A stretch of DNA of 64,000 nucleotides, taken from Campylobacter concisus (GTDB lineage Bacteria > Campylobacterota > Campylobacteria > Campylobacterales > Campylobacteraceae). Below are positions 1 through 9,244 of this stretch, one piece after another. The stretch is from contig NZ_NDYP01000003.1 in NCBI RefSeq assembly GCF_002165775.1, positions 186,001-250,000 of the forward strand, in the 5' to 3' direction. The translations under genes and the position numbers were made by a program. Each line of letters begins with the position of its first letter. Positions within the stretch are counted from its first letter, which is position 1. The notes under the pieces were generated by a model, which saw only the letters and a list, made by a program, of their open reading frames with translations, searched no databases and was not told the origin of the DNA.

Positions 1-217
1 CTCTATGACTCAAAAAGAGCGTGAAAATCCTGAACTTTTAAATAATAGTAGAAAAAGACGTTTAGCGACTGGCTCTGGACTTTCTCAGGTAGAAGTAAAT
101 CGTTTTTTAAAGCAGTTTGAAAATGCCTCAAAACTTGCTAAGAAATTTTCAGGAAAAGGTGGAGCAAAAGGACTTGCAAATATGCTTTCTCAAGCAAATT
201 TAAAAAGACCTGTTTGA
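1..217 (+). CDS. ffh: Signal recognition particle protein Ffh, C-terminal fragment
   Basis: End of the SRP GTPase that binds 4.5S RNA and signal peptides and delivers nascent membrane proteins to FtsY. Only the last ~71 residues are in the window; the frame is open to the left edge and stops with TGA at 215-217. The visible part is the conserved tail of the methionine-rich M domain ([19 protein letters not shown]), followed by a Gly/Lys-rich stretch and a final helix. The GTPase domain lies outside, so the call rests on this tail and on the following rpsP-khpA-rimM-trmD-rplS order, which commonly follows ffh in bacteria. Confidence 0.88.
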   Translation, partial: SMTQKERENPELLNNSRKRRLATGSGLSQVEVNRFLKQFENASKLAKKFSGKGGAKGLANMLSQANLKRPV

Positions 218-226
218 TAAAAGGGT

Positions 227-257
227 TTAAATTTGGATATTTATTATCTAAATTTAA
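227..257 (+). terminator. Hairpin between ffh and rpsP (terminator- or processing-like)
   Basis: An 11-bp inverted repeat (227-237 with 247-257, one G-U pair, 9-base loop) sits between the ffh stop and the rpsP ribosome binding site. No clean U-run follows, so it may attenuate or be a processing site rather than a full terminator. The stem is AT-rich and weak. Confidence 0.35.
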
Positions 258-289
258 GCTTTATTTAAAAATAAGAGGAGAAATATAAT

Positions 290-517
290 ATGGCAACAGT
301 AGTAAGACTAACAAGAATGGGACGCAAGAAAAGACCTTTTTATCGTATAGTTGTTACAGATAGCAGAAAAAGACGTGATAGTGGCTGGATAGAAAGTATT
401 GGCTATTACAACCCTATGGTTGAACCAAATGTTATAAATTTCAACAAAGAGAGATTAGATTACTGGAAAAGTGTTGGTGCTAAACTTAGCGATAGAGTTG
501 CACAAATTACAAAATAA
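290..517 (+). CDS. rpsP: 30S ribosomal protein bS16
   Basis: Small-subunit ribosomal protein S16, needed for 30S assembly. The 75-residue product has the family's usual length and its conserved N-terminus ([19 protein letters not shown]) and the GYYNP segment. A strong ribosome binding site (gaggag, 275-280) precedes the ATG at 290. The stop codon TAA overlaps the ATG of the next gene by one base (TAATG), so translation of khpA is probably coupled. It heads the ribosome/tRNA-modification operon rpsP-khpA-rimM-trmD-rplS. Confidence 0.97.
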   Translation: MATVVRLTRMGRKKRPFYRIVVTDSRKRRDSGWIESIGYYNPMVEPNVINFNKERLDYWKSVGAKLSDRVAQITK

Positions 518-759
518 TGGTTAAAAATTTTTTATACGAATACGCCAAGTTAATTGCTGATTTTCCTGATAAAGTAAGTGTTGATCGTCAGGAGCTTGGT
601 GAAAATTTTGCTGAGATAATTATAAGTGCCGACAAGGTTGATACAGGAAAACTTATCGGTAAAGATGGCAAAATGATAAACGCTATAAAGACCGTTATTA
701 TTGGTTGTAAAGCTAAAGATAATACAAGTTATAGAGTAACGGTAAAAGCTATTGAATAG
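517..759 (+). CDS. khpA: KH-domain RNA-binding protein KhpA (YlqC family)
   Basis: Eighty-residue single KH-domain protein. The GxxG loop is visible as IGKDGKM at about residues 48-54, between the two helices of the KH fold. Members of this family bind RNA and in Gram-positive bacteria act with KhpB in cell-envelope and division control; the role in Campylobacter is not established. The position between rpsP and rimM is the conserved one. The start overlaps the rpsP stop by one base and the 3' end overlaps the rimM start by 8 bases. Confidence 0.9.
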   Translation: MVKNFLYEYAKLIADFPDKVSVDRQELGENFAEIIISADKVDTGKLIGKDGKMINAIKTVIIGCKAKDNTSYRVTVKAIE

Positions 760-1282
760 TGATATTGTTGAAGTCGCTACCATCGGAAGATGTGTTGGTT
801 TAAAGGGCTACTTAAAGCTTCACAATAAGAGCGACTTCCCAGAACAGTTTAAAAAAGGCGCAACCTTTTTTGATAAAAACAATGATCAGCTGACCATAAA
901 AGACTACAATAAACAAAAAGAGCTGGTGTTGTTTGAAAATTTTGATGACTTAGACCTTGCTAAAACGCTTGTAAATATAACTATATACACCACAAAAGAG
1001 CTCACTAGAAAAAACTGCAAATTAAAAAAAAATGAATTTTTTCAGTTTGATATTATTGGCTTAAAAGTTATAGAAAATGGTGAAATTTTGGGTATTGTAG
1101 AAGATATCCAAGATAATTTTGCAAATTCACTTTTATACATAAAAACTGATGAAGAGCTTACCTTAGGTGGTAAACCAAAGAATTTTTACATTCCATATTT
1201 AGAGCATTTTATTATAAGTGTAAATTTAGACAATGAAGAGATTTTGGCAAAAGGTGCTAGAGCCATTTTAGAAAATTCATGA
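752..1282 (+). CDS. rimM: Ribosome maturation factor RimM
   Basis: 16S rRNA processing/30S maturation factor that binds S19 in the head of the small subunit. The 176-residue protein has the RimM N-terminal beta-barrel ([17 protein letters not shown], residues ~7-23) and a C-terminal PRC-barrel (about 95-170) including the GIVEDIQDN and [10 protein letters not shown] segments. The start chosen is TTG at 752, overlapping the end of khpA; no ATG or GTG lies close enough to preserve the N-terminal motif. The stop overlaps the trmD ATG by four bases. Confidence 0.94.
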   Translation: MNSDIVEVATIGRCVGLKGYLKLHNKSDFPEQFKKGATFFDKNNDQLTIKDYNKQKELVLFENFDDLDLAKTLVNITIYTTKELTRKNCKLKKNEFFQFDIIGLKVIENGEILGIVEDIQDNFANSLLYIKTDEELTLGGKPKNFYIPYLEHFIISVNLDNEEILAKGARAILENS

Positions 1283-1971
1283 AATTTACGTTTATTACAC
1301 TTTTTGAAAATTTAGTTAAACCTTATTTTTGTGATTCTATTTTAAAACGTGCAATTGGCAATAAATTTATTGAAATTGATTTTATAAATCCAAGAAATTT
1401 TACTAAAGATAAGCATAATAAAGTTGATGATTATATGATCGGAGGTGGAGCAGGGCTTTTGATGTTTCCGCAACCTTTGGATGAATCTATTAAATTTTTA
1501 AAAGAAAAAGATAAAAATACTCACGTGATATTTTTGACACCAGTTGGTAAAAAATTTAATCAAAATGATGCAAAGAGGCTTTCTAAAAAAGATCACATTT
1601 GTTTTGTTTGTAGTAGGTATGAAGGCCTTGATGAACGAGTTGTTGAGCTTTGGGCAGATGAAGTTTTTTGCATAGGTGATTTTGTTTTAACTGGCGGAGA
1701 GCTTCCTGCGCTTTGTATAAGTGATGCAATATCAAGAAATATACCTGGAGTTTTAGGAAACGATATGAGCCTTGAAGTTGAGAGTTTTGAGAATAATTTG
1801 CTTGAAGCTCCATCTTTTACAAAGCCTGATAATTTTAGATCAATCTTTGTGGTTTCAGAGTTTTTAAAGGGTAACCATGCTAAAATCCACACTTTAAAAA
1901 ATAAGATGGCTCACTGCAAAACAAGGTTCTTTCGCCCTGATTTATATCAAAAGCTTAAGCCACATAAATAA
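1279..1971 (+). CDS. trmD: tRNA (guanine-N1)-methyltransferase TrmD
   Basis: SPOUT-class methyltransferase that makes m1G37 in tRNAs reading CNN codons, preventing +1 frameshifting. The 230-residue length is normal. Visible family motifs are the N-terminal [15 protein letters not shown], the [12 protein letters not shown] loop, [11 protein letters not shown] (about 112-122) and the knotted SAM-site segment [13 protein letters not shown] (about 133-145). The ATG overlaps the rimM stop (ATGA-type coupling), and rplS starts 8 bases after its stop behind an aagga ribosome binding site. Confidence 0.97.
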   Translation: MKFTFITLFENLVKPYFCDSILKRAIGNKFIEIDFINPRNFTKDKHNKVDDYMIGGGAGLLMFPQPLDESIKFLKEKDKNTHVIFLTPVGKKFNQNDAKRLSKKDHICFVCSRYEGLDERVVELWADEVFCIGDFVLTGGELPALCISDAISRNIPGVLGNDMSLEVESFENNLLEAPSFTKPDNFRSIFVVSEFLKGNHAKIHTLKNKMAHCKTRFFRPDLYQKLKPHK

Positions 1972-1979
1972 GGAAAAAC

Positions 1980-2336
1980 ATGAGAAATAAATACATTGAA
2001 GCATTTGAAAACGCTCAAATTGCTAGTAAAAATATTCCTGACTTCCGTGCAGGAGATACATTGCGTGTTGCTACTCGTATTCACGAAGGCGATAAAACTA
2101 GAATTCAAAATTTTGAAGGTATTTGTATAGCTAGACGTGGTAGCGGTACTGGCGAAACATTTATCATCAGAAAAATCGGTGCTAACAGTGTTGGTGTTGA
2201 GAGAATTTTTCCAATTTTTAGTGACTCAATCGAAGAAATAAAAGTTCTTAGAAAAGGTCGTGTTAGAAGAGCTAAATTATTCTATCTACGTGACCTTCGT
2301 GGTAAAGCTGCTAAGATCCGCGAACTTAGAAAATAA
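1980..2336 (+). CDS. rplS: 50S ribosomal protein bL19
   Basis: Large-subunit ribosomal protein L19, at the 30S-50S interface. The 118 residues include the conserved GDTLRV, GEGxx-like [12 protein letters not shown] and [16 protein letters not shown] segments and the basic C-terminus ([19 protein letters not shown]). It is the last gene of the rpsP operon; a clear intrinsic terminator follows 11 bases downstream. Confidence 0.97.
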   Translation: MRNKYIEAFENAQIASKNIPDFRAGDTLRVATRIHEGDKTRIQNFEGICIARRGSGTGETFIIRKIGANSVGVERIFPIFSDSIEEIKVLRKGRVRRAKLFYLRDLRGKAAKIRELRK

Positions 2337-2347
2337 TTTTACTATCT

Positions 2348-2375
2348 GTCCTGAAGTCTATTCAGGACTTTTAAT
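2348..2375 (+). terminator. Intrinsic terminator after rplS
   Basis: Perfect 8-bp stem gtcctgaa/ttcaggac (2348-2355, 2361-2368) with a 5-base loop, followed by a T-rich tail. It ends the ffh/rpsP operon before the convergent CorA-like gene. Confidence 0.85.
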
Positions 2376-2498
2376 CTTCTTTTTAAATTTAATTTTTTAA
2401 ATATTTTTTTGTTTTTTAATATTAAAAAATCTATTTATTTTATTGTTTTTACCGCTTGGCTATAAAAATTTAAAATATATACTAAATTTATTTATTTT

Positions 2499-3197
2499 TT
2501 ACTTCTTCTTATTTGTATACCAAAATAAAAAAATAACACAACAAAGAATTACTCCAAGCATTATTGATACAACTATTATGGTAGCATTTTTAGTTTCATT
2601 AAATGGTAAGCCTTGTGTATTCATACCAAAAAAGCCAGTTATCAGATTTAGTGGTAGCATTACAGCTGATATCATTGTCAAAATGTAAATGTTTTGATTG
2701 ATTTTGTCGTTTTTTATACTTTGTATAAATGTATAAATATCATCGATTCTGCAGGCATATTCATTGGCCATTGTTCTAAAAACATTTGCCTCATGAGTAC
2801 TATTTTTAAGCTCTTTTTTTAAATTTTGTTGCTCACTTTGGCAAATCGAAAGTGTCTCATAAAAGTGAGATATCTTGTTTTGAAATTTTATAATCTCATA
2901 TTTTAAAAAGTGATGTCTTTTGATAAATTGATTAAAGTTTTTTCGACTAGCATAAATTTTTTCATACTCATTTAGCTCATCTTGATGTTCTAAAATTTTG
3001 TTTGCATATTCATTACATAGTTTTTTAAGAGCCGCTTCAAACTCGTTTTTATCGCATTCGTGATCAAAATCTTCTTTGTAAATTTTGCCATTTTTAAATA
3101 AAAATTTATAGCTTTGCTTTTGTGCGAAAGAAACAAGCAAAATATAGTCGCATTCATCGCCATAAAAATATCCACAAACTGAACTTTTATAGCTCAT
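2499..3197 (-). CDS. CorA-like divalent cation transporter, short form
   Basis: Putative CorA/ZntB-type channel for Mg2+ or related ions. The 232-residue product has a long charged, coiled-coil-rich cytoplasmic part (about 1-165) and two C-terminal membrane helices (about 170-190 and 205-225). The signature GMN lies at the end of the first helix ([12 protein letters not shown]), and a Lys-rich tail follows the second, as in the family. It is shorter than typical CorA (~315 residues), with a reduced N-terminal domain, so the ion is uncertain. It overlaps the end of tgt by 11 bases, so the two are probably cotranscribed. The 162 bases beyond its stop hold only AT-rich sequence and the rplS terminator. 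Confidence 0.8.
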   Translation of the reverse strand: MSYKSSVCGYFYGDECDYILLVSFAQKQSYKFLFKNGKIYKEDFDHECDKNEFEAALKKLCNEYANKILEHQDELNEYEKIYASRKNFNQFIKRHHFLKYEIIKFQNKISHFYETLSICQSEQQNLKKELKNSTHEANVFRTMANEYACRIDDIYTFIQSIKNDKINQNIYILTMISAVMLPLNLITGFFGMNTQGLPFNETKNATIIVVSIMLGVILCCVIFLFWYTNKKK

Positions 3198-4317
3198 TTT
3201 TTACCCTTTTAGCATAAAAATTTTTCTTAAATTTAGTAAATTCGCCTCTTTCTATTGCCTCTCTCATCCCTTTCATTAAATTTAGATAGTAGTGCAGGTT
3301 GTGAAGGCTTGCTAGCCTAAAAAATGTGAGCTCCCTCGCCTTAAAAAGGTGATTTAGATAGCCTCTGGAGTAGCGCTTGCAGGTGTAGCACTGGCAAGCC
3401 GGGTCGATTGGTGCGTGGTCGTTTATAAATTTAGCTGATTTTATATTTATCTTGCCAAAGCTAGTAAAGAGCGTGCCGTTTCTTGCATTTCTTGTTGGCA
3501 TAACGCAGTCAAACATATCAACGCCTCGCTCTACGTTTTCCACGAGATCTTCAGGTGTACCAACGCCCATTAGATAACGCGGCCTTAGCTCATCCATAAA
3601 TGGCATAACCGCCTCAACAGTGTCATACATCGCCTCGTTGCTCTCGCCAACGCTTAGCCCTCCTATCGCAAGGCCATCAAATGGCAGTTCATTTAAAGCT
3701 TCGGCGCAAAATTTACGTGCCTCGTAGTCGGTACCACCTTGAACGATGCCAAAGATATTTTGATTTAGCCCAACGCCCTTGCTTTGCATAAATTTATGAT
3801 AATCAATCGCCTCTTTTGCCCATTTTATCGTTCGTTTTATACTTAGATCGATTCTTTTTGGCTCAGCAGGCAAGGCAACTAGATCATCAAGTATCATCAT
3901 AATGTCGCTACCTAGATCGTACTGTGTGTCAAGGACGGATCTTGGCGTGAAGTAGTGCGTACTGCCGTCGATATGGCTTTTAAATTTTATCCCGCCATCA
4001 TCGTTTTTGGTATTTGATCTAAGTGAAAATGCTTGAAATCCACCGCTATCAGTCAAAAATGAACGCTCAAACTTAGAAAATCCATGAAGCCCGCCAAACT
4101 CGCGCACGGCCTTGCTACCAGGTCGCAGATACATGTGGTAGGTGTTTGCTAAAATTATCTTTGCGTCTAAAATTTCACTCATATCAAAGGCGTCTAAGCT
4201 TTTAACCGCGCCAACCGTGCCAACTGGCATGAAAACTGGGGTTTGTATCACGCTGTGGGCAGTTGTTAGGATACCACGCCTTGCATTTCCATCTTTTTTT
4301 ATAACTTCAAATTTCAT
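3187..4317 (-). CDS. tgt: Queuine/preQ1 tRNA-ribosyltransferase (tRNA-guanine transglycosylase)
   Basis: Exchanges G34 of GUN-anticodon tRNAs for preQ1, the committed tRNA step of queuosine synthesis. The 376-residue protein shows the substrate-binding [12 protein letters not shown] (about 87-98, including the active-site Asp), FGIVQGG and [11 protein letters not shown] segments, the nucleophile region [17 protein letters not shown] and the C-terminal zinc site [17 protein letters not shown]. The length is normal. The downstream CorA-like gene overlaps its 3' end. Confidence 0.97.
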   Translation of the reverse strand: MKFEVIKKDGNARRGILTTAHSVIQTPVFMPVGTVGAVKSLDAFDMSEILDAKIILANTYHMYLRPGSKAVREFGGLHGFSKFERSFLTDSGGFQAFSLRSNTKNDDGGIKFKSHIDGSTHYFTPRSVLDTQYDLGSDIMMILDDLVALPAEPKRIDLSIKRTIKWAKEAIDYHKFMQSKGVGLNQNIFGIVQGGTDYEARKFCAEALNELPFDGLAIGGLSVGESNEAMYDTVEAVMPFMDELRPRYLMGVGTPEDLVENVERGVDMFDCVMPTRNARNGTLFTSFGKINIKSAKFINDHAPIDPACQCYTCKRYSRGYLNHLFKARELTFFRLASLHNLHYYLNLMKGMREAIERGEFTKFKKNFYAKRVKNEL

Positions 4318-4363
4318 CTAAATCCTTAAATTTTTTGATTTTCTATTTTAACAAAATTTATAA

Positions 4364-4369
4364 TATAAT
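4364..4369 (+). promoter_or_regulatory. Promoter -10 box upstream of the mla operon
   Basis: Two overlapping perfect TATAAT hexamers (4359-4364 and 4364-4369) lie about 30 bases before the mlaE start in the tgt/mla divergent gap, behind T-rich sequence as is usual for Campylobacter sigma-70 promoters that lack a conserved -35. Confidence 0.6.
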
Positions 4370-4396
4370 CTAGAAATTTTAAGGCAAAGGAACTTT

Positions 4397-5503
4397 TTGC
4401 AAAAGAAAAATGATGTCATTTTTATAGTGACAAATGGCACTCAGACTATAAAATTTATAGGTGAGTTTAGCTACAAAGACGCAAAAAATTTACAAAGCAT
4501 TTTAAAAAAAATTCAAAAACTTAATAGCAATGTTAAATTTGATTTTAGTGAGCTAAAAAGCATTGATTATGCTGTTTTGATACTTTTAAGAAATGCGCTA
4601 AACGGTAAGAAATTTGAGATCATCACAAATGACGAGAAGATAAAGGCAATGGGCGATTTTTTAAATGATGAAAAGATTGATTTTAACTACATGCCGCCGC
4701 ACAATAGTCTAAATTTCTTCTCACGACTCGGTGAAAAAATTTGTGAAGGTTTTGTGAATTTAGCTGAGTTTGGCACGTTCTTGGGCGAATTTTTAATAAA
4801 AAGCGTAAAAATTTTATTTAATCCAGCCAGCCTTAGATTTAGGGAATTTAGTAACTACATAAAAGATGGCGGCGTAAATGCCGTTTTTATCGTCTCGCTC
4901 ACCGCTTTTTTGATAGGTGTTGTGCTTGCATATCTTGGTAGCGCGATGCTCGCAAGCTTTGGGGCAAGTATATTTATAGTCGAGATCATGGGGATGCTGA
5001 CGCTTAGAGAGGTGGCCCCACTCATCGCTGCTATCGTCATCGCAGGCAGGTCGGCTTCTAGCTTTACAGCGCAAATTGGCGCTATGAAGCTAACTGAAGA
5101 GATAGATGCGATGAAGACAATGGGCTTTGAGCCATTTAACTTCTTGGTCTTGCCGCGCATCATCGCGATGGTTCTTTGCGTGCCTGTCATCATCTTTATA
5201 GCTGATAGCATAAGCATTTTAGGACAGATGATCATTTGCCAAACTATTCTTGATATTAGTTTTAGCGACTATCTCAATAGATTTCGCGAGATGGTCGAGC
5301 TTAGGCACTTTGCTGTTGGCATGATAAAGGCTCCATTTTTTGGTGCGGTAATTGCGATCATTGGCTGCATGAGGGGATTTGGTGTGAGTCAAAATGCCCA
5401 AAGCCTTGGAGCAATGACAACAGTTAGCGTCGTAAATGCGATATTTTGGGTCATCGCACTTGATGCCTTTTTTGCGATAATTTTTATGTGGCTAAAGATA
5501 TGA
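4397..5503 (+). CDS. mlaE: MlaE-type lipid ABC transporter permease with fused STAS (MlaB-like) domain
   Basis: Inner-membrane permease of an MCE-type phospholipid transporter that maintains outer-membrane lipid asymmetry. Residues ~1-95 are a soluble alpha/beta domain with a STAS/MlaB-like pattern (IKFIGEFSYKDAKNLQ, KFDFSELKSIDYAVL). The remainder is the MlaE permease with about five membrane segments and the conserved core LREVAPLIAAIVIAGRSASSF and AQIGAMKLTEEIDAM. The start is TTG at 4397, behind aaagga; no ATG fits near it. The stop overlaps the next gene. The fusion probably replaces a separate mlaB, of which there is none in the operon. Confidence 0.92.
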   Translation: MQKKNDVIFIVTNGTQTIKFIGEFSYKDAKNLQSILKKIQKLNSNVKFDFSELKSIDYAVLILLRNALNGKKFEIITNDEKIKAMGDFLNDEKIDFNYMPPHNSLNFFSRLGEKICEGFVNLAEFGTFLGEFLIKSVKILFNPASLRFREFSNYIKDGGVNAVFIVSLTAFLIGVVLAYLGSAMLASFGASIFIVEIMGMLTLREVAPLIAAIVIAGRSASSFTAQIGAMKLTEEIDAMKTMGFEPFNFLVLPRIIAMVLCVPVIIFIADSISILGQMIICQTILDISFSDYLNRFREMVELRHFAVGMIKAPFFGAVIAIIGCMRGFGVSQNAQSLGAMTTVSVVNAIFWVIALDAFFAIIFMWLKI

Positions 5504-6240
5504 ACGAGATAATAGTTGGAAAAAACATAACGACAAGTTATGGCGATAAGATAATGCACGATAATGTGAGCTGGAGCGTAAAAGAGGCAGAAATTTACGG
5601 CTTTTTGGGCGGCAGCGGCACTGGTAAAACGACGCTCATGAAGACGATGATATATCTAAAAAAACCTGATAGTGGTGATATAACATTTAATGGTGTCAAT
5701 ATGTGGAAAAGTAGCCAGGAAGAGCAGCAAGAGATTAAATTAAAAAGCGGAACGATGTTTCAATTTGGAGCACTTTATAGCTCGATGACGATCCTTGATA
5801 ATGTGGGCGTTTTGCTTCATGAATACTCTAAATTTAACAAACGTCAGATCGATGAGATCGCGATGTTTTGGATACAAAAAGTTGGACTTAAAAAAGAGGT
5901 TTCTGTGCTTTATCCAAGCGAGCTAAGTGGCGGTATGAAAAAAAGAGCCGCGCTAGCAAGAGCCTTGGTGCTAAGCCCAAGGGTGCTATTTTTAGATGAG
6001 CCAAATAGTGGCCTCGATCCAGTTAGCTCACGCCAGATGGATGCACTCATAAAAGAGCTTCGTGATAGCATCGGCGTGACTGTTGTCATGGTGACTCATG
6101 ATGCTGATAGTATTTTTGATATTTTGGATAGATTTTTGATAATAGATAACAAAAAAATAGCCTTTGAGGGAAATATAAAAGAGCTTGAATATCTTAAAAA
6201 CAACCCACTTGAAGAACTATTTAAAATGAGGAAAAAGTAG
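5500..6240 (+). CDS. mlaF: MlaF-type lipid ABC transporter ATP-binding protein
   Basis: Cytoplasmic ATPase that drives the MlaE permease. Walker A is FLGGSGTGKTTLM (about 35-47), the signature is LSGGMKKRAALARAL, Walker B is VLFLDEPNSGLDP, and the switch His lies in VMVTHD. I place the start at ATG 5500, which overlaps the mlaE stop as ATGA; an in-frame GTG lies at 5488. At about 246 residues the length is typical. The following mlaD starts immediately after its stop. Confidence 0.94.
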   Translation: MNEIIVGKNITTSYGDKIMHDNVSWSVKEAEIYGFLGGSGTGKTTLMKTMIYLKKPDSGDITFNGVNMWKSSQEEQQEIKLKSGTMFQFGALYSSMTILDNVGVLLHEYSKFNKRQIDEIAMFWIQKVGLKKEVSVLYPSELSGGMKKRAALARALVLSPRVLFLDEPNSGLDPVSSRQMDALIKELRDSIGVTVVMVTHDADSIFDILDRFLIIDNKKIAFEGNIKELEYLKNNPLEELFKMRKK

Positions 6241-7173
6241 ATGGAAAATAGAAATTCTTATACCATTGTTGGCATGTTTTTTATGGCTTGCCTTACAGCA
6301 TTTGCGATATTTATCTGGTGGATGACTAGCAAAAATAATACAAAGGTTGATTTTAAAGAGTACTACATCCACACGACTGAGCTGCCAAGTGGATTAAAGG
6401 TCGATTCTACGGTTAAATTTATCGGTGTGCCAGCTGGAAGTGTTAGTGATATAAATTTTGTCGATGATAAAAATGCTCTTATAAACATCACAATGAAAAT
6501 TAGAGAAGATCTGCCGATAAAAGCCGATAGCGTGGCAAGTATTGAAGTTCAGGCTATCAGCGGCGTTGCTAGTATAAATATAAGCCGTGGCACAAAAGAC
6601 TTTACATCAGGTCAAAAGCCTATCTTGCAGCTTGAAGAGAGCCTCTTTTCAAAGCTTGGAAACAACGCTGAAAACATTACTTTAAAAATAAATCAAACAC
6701 TTGATAAAGTCGATAACTTTTTCTCGCCTGAAAATATCGCTCACGTAGAGTCAGTCCTTAAAAATATCGATAAATTTACACAAGTTTTAACAGACGAAGA
6801 GGGACTAAGTGAGGTTGATAGTATCGTTAAAAATGTGAAAAATTTTACAGATACTTTAAACAAAACCGACACAAAAGAACTGGTTAAAAATTTAAACAGA
6901 CTAATTTCAAATGCAAACCAAGTTTTTGTATCGGCAAATTCGGCTATCACCGGATATAATTCGTTGCAAGAGCTCATCTCTAAAAAGGCCAAAGATGGCG
7001 AATACGACCTTAGAAATACGGTTGGGCCGTTATTAAGAGAAGCGAGTGATTTTTTGAATGGATTTGACAAGACACTTCGTGAATTTAGAGGTGCGCTTCA
7101 AAGGCTTGAAGATAATCCTTACGAGTTTTTCTTCACAAATCCAGTGCCAAACGACAAAGGAGATAAAAAATGA
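6241..7173 (+). CDS. mlaD: MlaD/MCE-domain substrate-binding protein
   Basis: Periplasm-facing, membrane-anchored lipid-binding component of the transporter. One N-terminal membrane helix (about 9-28, MFFMACLTAFAIFIWWM) is followed by a single MCE domain (about 38-125: GLKVDSTVKFIGVPAGSV, SVASIEVQAISGVASINIS). A long helical C-terminal region (about 145-300) may form the hydrophobic tunnel seen in hexameric MCE proteins. The ATG directly abuts the mlaF stop, and the 3' end overlaps the lipoprotein gene by 4 bases. Confidence 0.93.
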   Translation: MENRNSYTIVGMFFMACLTAFAIFIWWMTSKNNTKVDFKEYYIHTTELPSGLKVDSTVKFIGVPAGSVSDINFVDDKNALINITMKIREDLPIKADSVASIEVQAISGVASINISRGTKDFTSGQKPILQLEESLFSKLGNNAENITLKINQTLDKVDNFFSPENIAHVESVLKNIDKFTQVLTDEEGLSEVDSIVKNVKNFTDTLNKTDTKELVKNLNRLISNANQVFVSANSAITGYNSLQELISKKAKDGEYDLRNTVGPLLREASDFLNGFDKTLREFRGALQRLEDNPYEFFFTNPVPNDKGDKK

Positions 7174-7730
7174 GAAATTTAATCTTTCTAACGGCTACGC
7201 TTTTATTTCTTGGCTGCTCGCTAAAGACGGATGTGCCGCAAGCTACGATGTATGAAATCCACTATTCAAACAAAGAGTGCTCAGCTGAAAACAAGCAAAA
7301 AGAGCTAAAAAATGTCTTCATAGAAAACGTAAGCGCCCTTGATATGGTCGATACTAGAAAAATTTTGATCGTAGCTGAAAATAATAAAATCAGATACCTA
7401 AGCGATGCTAAATTTGTCTCTGAGCCAAGCGAAATGGTCTATAAATCTCTTGTAAAAGGGCTTTATTCAAATTGCGCTGCAAAGCCGATATTTTCGCCAA
7501 ATGCAAAAGATCTTAGGCTAAAAGTTAGCATCATCTCACTTCAGATAAGAGGCGACAAGGCCGAAGTTTCACTAGCTTATGAGCTGTTTAATGCAAACAC
7601 TTCGCTAAAATCTGGCATGATCACGAAAGAAATTTTTTGTCCAGATCCAAGCTCAAGTACTATTTTTGATACGATAAATAAGGCTACAAATTTAGCAATC
7701 GATACGCTAATCTCTGAAATAATCTCTTAA
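7170..7730 (+). CDS. ABC-type transport auxiliary lipoprotein (MCE-system, PqiC-like)
   Basis: Small lipoprotein encoded as the last gene of the lipid-transport operon. A signal peptide with lipobox is clear (MRNLIFLTATLLFLGCSLK; Cys at residue 16). The mature ~170-residue domain (YEIHYSN near the start, VFIENVSALDMVDTRKILI, IRYLSDAKFVSEPSEMVYKSL) matches the general pattern of MCE-associated auxiliary lipoproteins thought to contact the outer membrane. Its identity rests on this pattern and operon position. An ATGA-type overlap couples it to mlaD. Confidence 0.78.
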   Translation: MRNLIFLTATLLFLGCSLKTDVPQATMYEIHYSNKECSAENKQKELKNVFIENVSALDMVDTRKILIVAENNKIRYLSDAKFVSEPSEMVYKSLVKGLYSNCAAKPIFSPNAKDLRLKVSIISLQIRGDKAEVSLAYELFNANTSLKSGMITKEIFCPDPSSSTIFDTINKATNLAIDTLISEIIS

Positions 7731-7737
7731 ATTTTCT

Positions 7738-7764
7738 TGGCTGTAAATTTTAAATTTATAGCCA
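7738..7764 (+). terminator. Possible terminator hairpin after the mla operon
   Basis: Near-perfect inverted repeat (7738-7750 with 7752-7764, one G-U pair) just after the lipoprotein gene. There is no U-run behind it and the AT core leaves little stable loop, so it may only stabilise the 3' end. Confidence 0.35.
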
Positions 7765-7791
7765 AAATAGCTTATTTTAAAGACCTTTTGT

Positions 7792-7797
7792 TATAAT
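7792..7797 (+). promoter_or_regulatory. Promoter -10 box (TATAAT) for the aroB operon
   Basis: Perfect TATAAT followed by GTG, with T-rich upstream sequence, 26 bases before the ATG at 7823. It is probably the main promoter for the TrkA-like gene through mogA. Confidence 0.65.
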
Positions 7798-7822
7798 GTG
7801 AGCTTTAAAATACGGAGAATTG

Positions 7823-9241
7823 ATGAAGAAAATTTTAATAATCGCAGATGGAACTTTTGCAAGAAATTTTTTAAACAGACTACTTGAAACAAAATCAAAT
7901 TTACATCACTATATCGTTGTTTCAAGTGAGGATTACAGCCAAAAATCAAATTATGAAAATTTTACATTTTACCAGTTTGATCCAACTAGTCTTTCAAAGC
8001 TAAAAAGTATAAGCGATGGCTATTTTAGTCAGTTTTGTATAGTTTGCGATGATAAAAATGAGGCAGTTGCTGTTTATGAAAATTTAAGACAGATCAGCAC
8101 AAAGACTGAGACTGTTTTTATGAGCTCATGGGAGCTTGATGAAAAATGTAAAGAAATATTTGCAAGCGATAAACACTTAAGCGTGGTTGATATCAGAGAT
8201 ATTGCAGCATCAAGGCTTATGGACTATTTACCAGATTTGCCGGTTTTAGCTGATAATATCGGACTTAGTGAGGGCGAGATCATGGAAGTTAAGGTGCCAA
8301 TAGGTAGCTCTTATATGTATCGTCACATCAGCTCAGTAGCTCAAAAAAAATGGCGAATAGCCCTCATATATCGAGGCAGCGAGATCATCTTGCCAAAGCC
8401 AAATATAATGATACGGCCAAGCGATATACTGCTAATCGTTGGTGATCCAAATGTGCTTCAAAATGTTTACCGCTCGATCAAGCGTGAAAGTGGGCAGTTT
8501 CCAAGTCCATTTGGTAGCAACATCTATGTGCTGATCGATATGATCTCAATGGATAAAGAACGTGTTAGCAAGCTCATAAAGGATAGCTTGTATTTGCATT
8601 CAAAGCTAAATAATAAACGCCTTTTTTTTAGAGTGATAAATCCAACTTTAGGTGAAAATTTAGATACTTTAAAAGCGATAAAAGAGAAAAATATCATCGT
8701 TTTGATGGATTATTTTAATAGCGATAACAAATCTATAAAACATGACGTTTTAAAGCACGATATCGGCCTAATCTTAAGCGATGACAAATACTTTTTTAAA
8801 TTTAAAAAGCTATTTTATGAGCTAAAACTTCCAGTGCTAAAAACGGGTAAAATTTTGCTCTCAAATATAAAAGAGGGTGTTATACTAGGCGATCAAAGTC
8901 AAGAAGTGGAGAATCAATCAGCTGTGATAACAGACTGCTGTGCACAGCTTGATTTGGAGATGAAATTTTACTATTTTGACAATAAACACAGCGACGATGA
9001 AGCGTTAAGAGAGCATTTTGAGAGCATTAGCGCACTATTTTCTAAGCGTATAAAGATAGAAAATCACAATCTTAAAAATCCGCTTGTAAAACTAAAAAAT
9101 ACAAAAGATTTGCTCCATTTTGTAATGTTTAGCAAAAGCGTGGCAAATGGTGGGACATTTGCCTTTTTGTCGACGAATTTAAATAGGCTTTATAAAAAAT
9201 TAAGTCAAAATGCACAGCTTTTTGTGCCAGTAAGTGAGTAA
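7823..9241 (+). CDS. TrkA-domain (RCK-type) nucleotide-binding regulator, COG3400-like
   Basis: Soluble protein of ~472 residues built like potassium-transport regulators. The N-terminal Rossmann-like part starts KKILIIADGTFARNFLNRLL. A TrkA-C-like segment covers about 150-215 (EIMEVKVPIGSSYMYRHIS, IMIRPSDILLIVGDPNVL). A second Rossmann-like half follows (FRVINPTLGENLDTLKAI, NIIVLMDYFN). No membrane helix is visible and no channel gene is adjacent, so the partner is unknown. I place the start at ATG 7823 behind ggag; the TTG at 7820 is less likely. aroB begins 3 bases after the stop. The function is inferred from fold only. Confidence 0.78.
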   Translation: MKKILIIADGTFARNFLNRLLETKSNLHHYIVVSSEDYSQKSNYENFTFYQFDPTSLSKLKSISDGYFSQFCIVCDDKNEAVAVYENLRQISTKTETVFMSSWELDEKCKEIFASDKHLSVVDIRDIAASRLMDYLPDLPVLADNIGLSEGEIMEVKVPIGSSYMYRHISSVAQKKWRIALIYRGSEIILPKPNIMIRPSDILLIVGDPNVLQNVYRSIKRESGQFPSPFGSNIYVLIDMISMDKERVSKLIKDSLYLHSKLNNKRLFFRVINPTLGENLDTLKAIKEKNIIVLMDYFNSDNKSIKHDVLKHDIGLILSDDKYFFKFKKLFYELKLPVLKTGKILLSNIKEGVILGDQSQEVENQSAVITDCCAQLDLEMKFYYFDNKHSDDEALREHFESISALFSKRIKIENHNLKNPLVKLKNTKDLLHFVMFSKSVANGGTFAFLSTNLNRLYKKLSQNAQLFVPVSE

Positions 9242-9244
9242 AAA

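Noticed and set aside
2443..2688. Plus-strand open frame opposite the CorA-like gene
   Set aside because: It mirrors the minus-strand membrane segments, has no ribosome binding site and has no family character.
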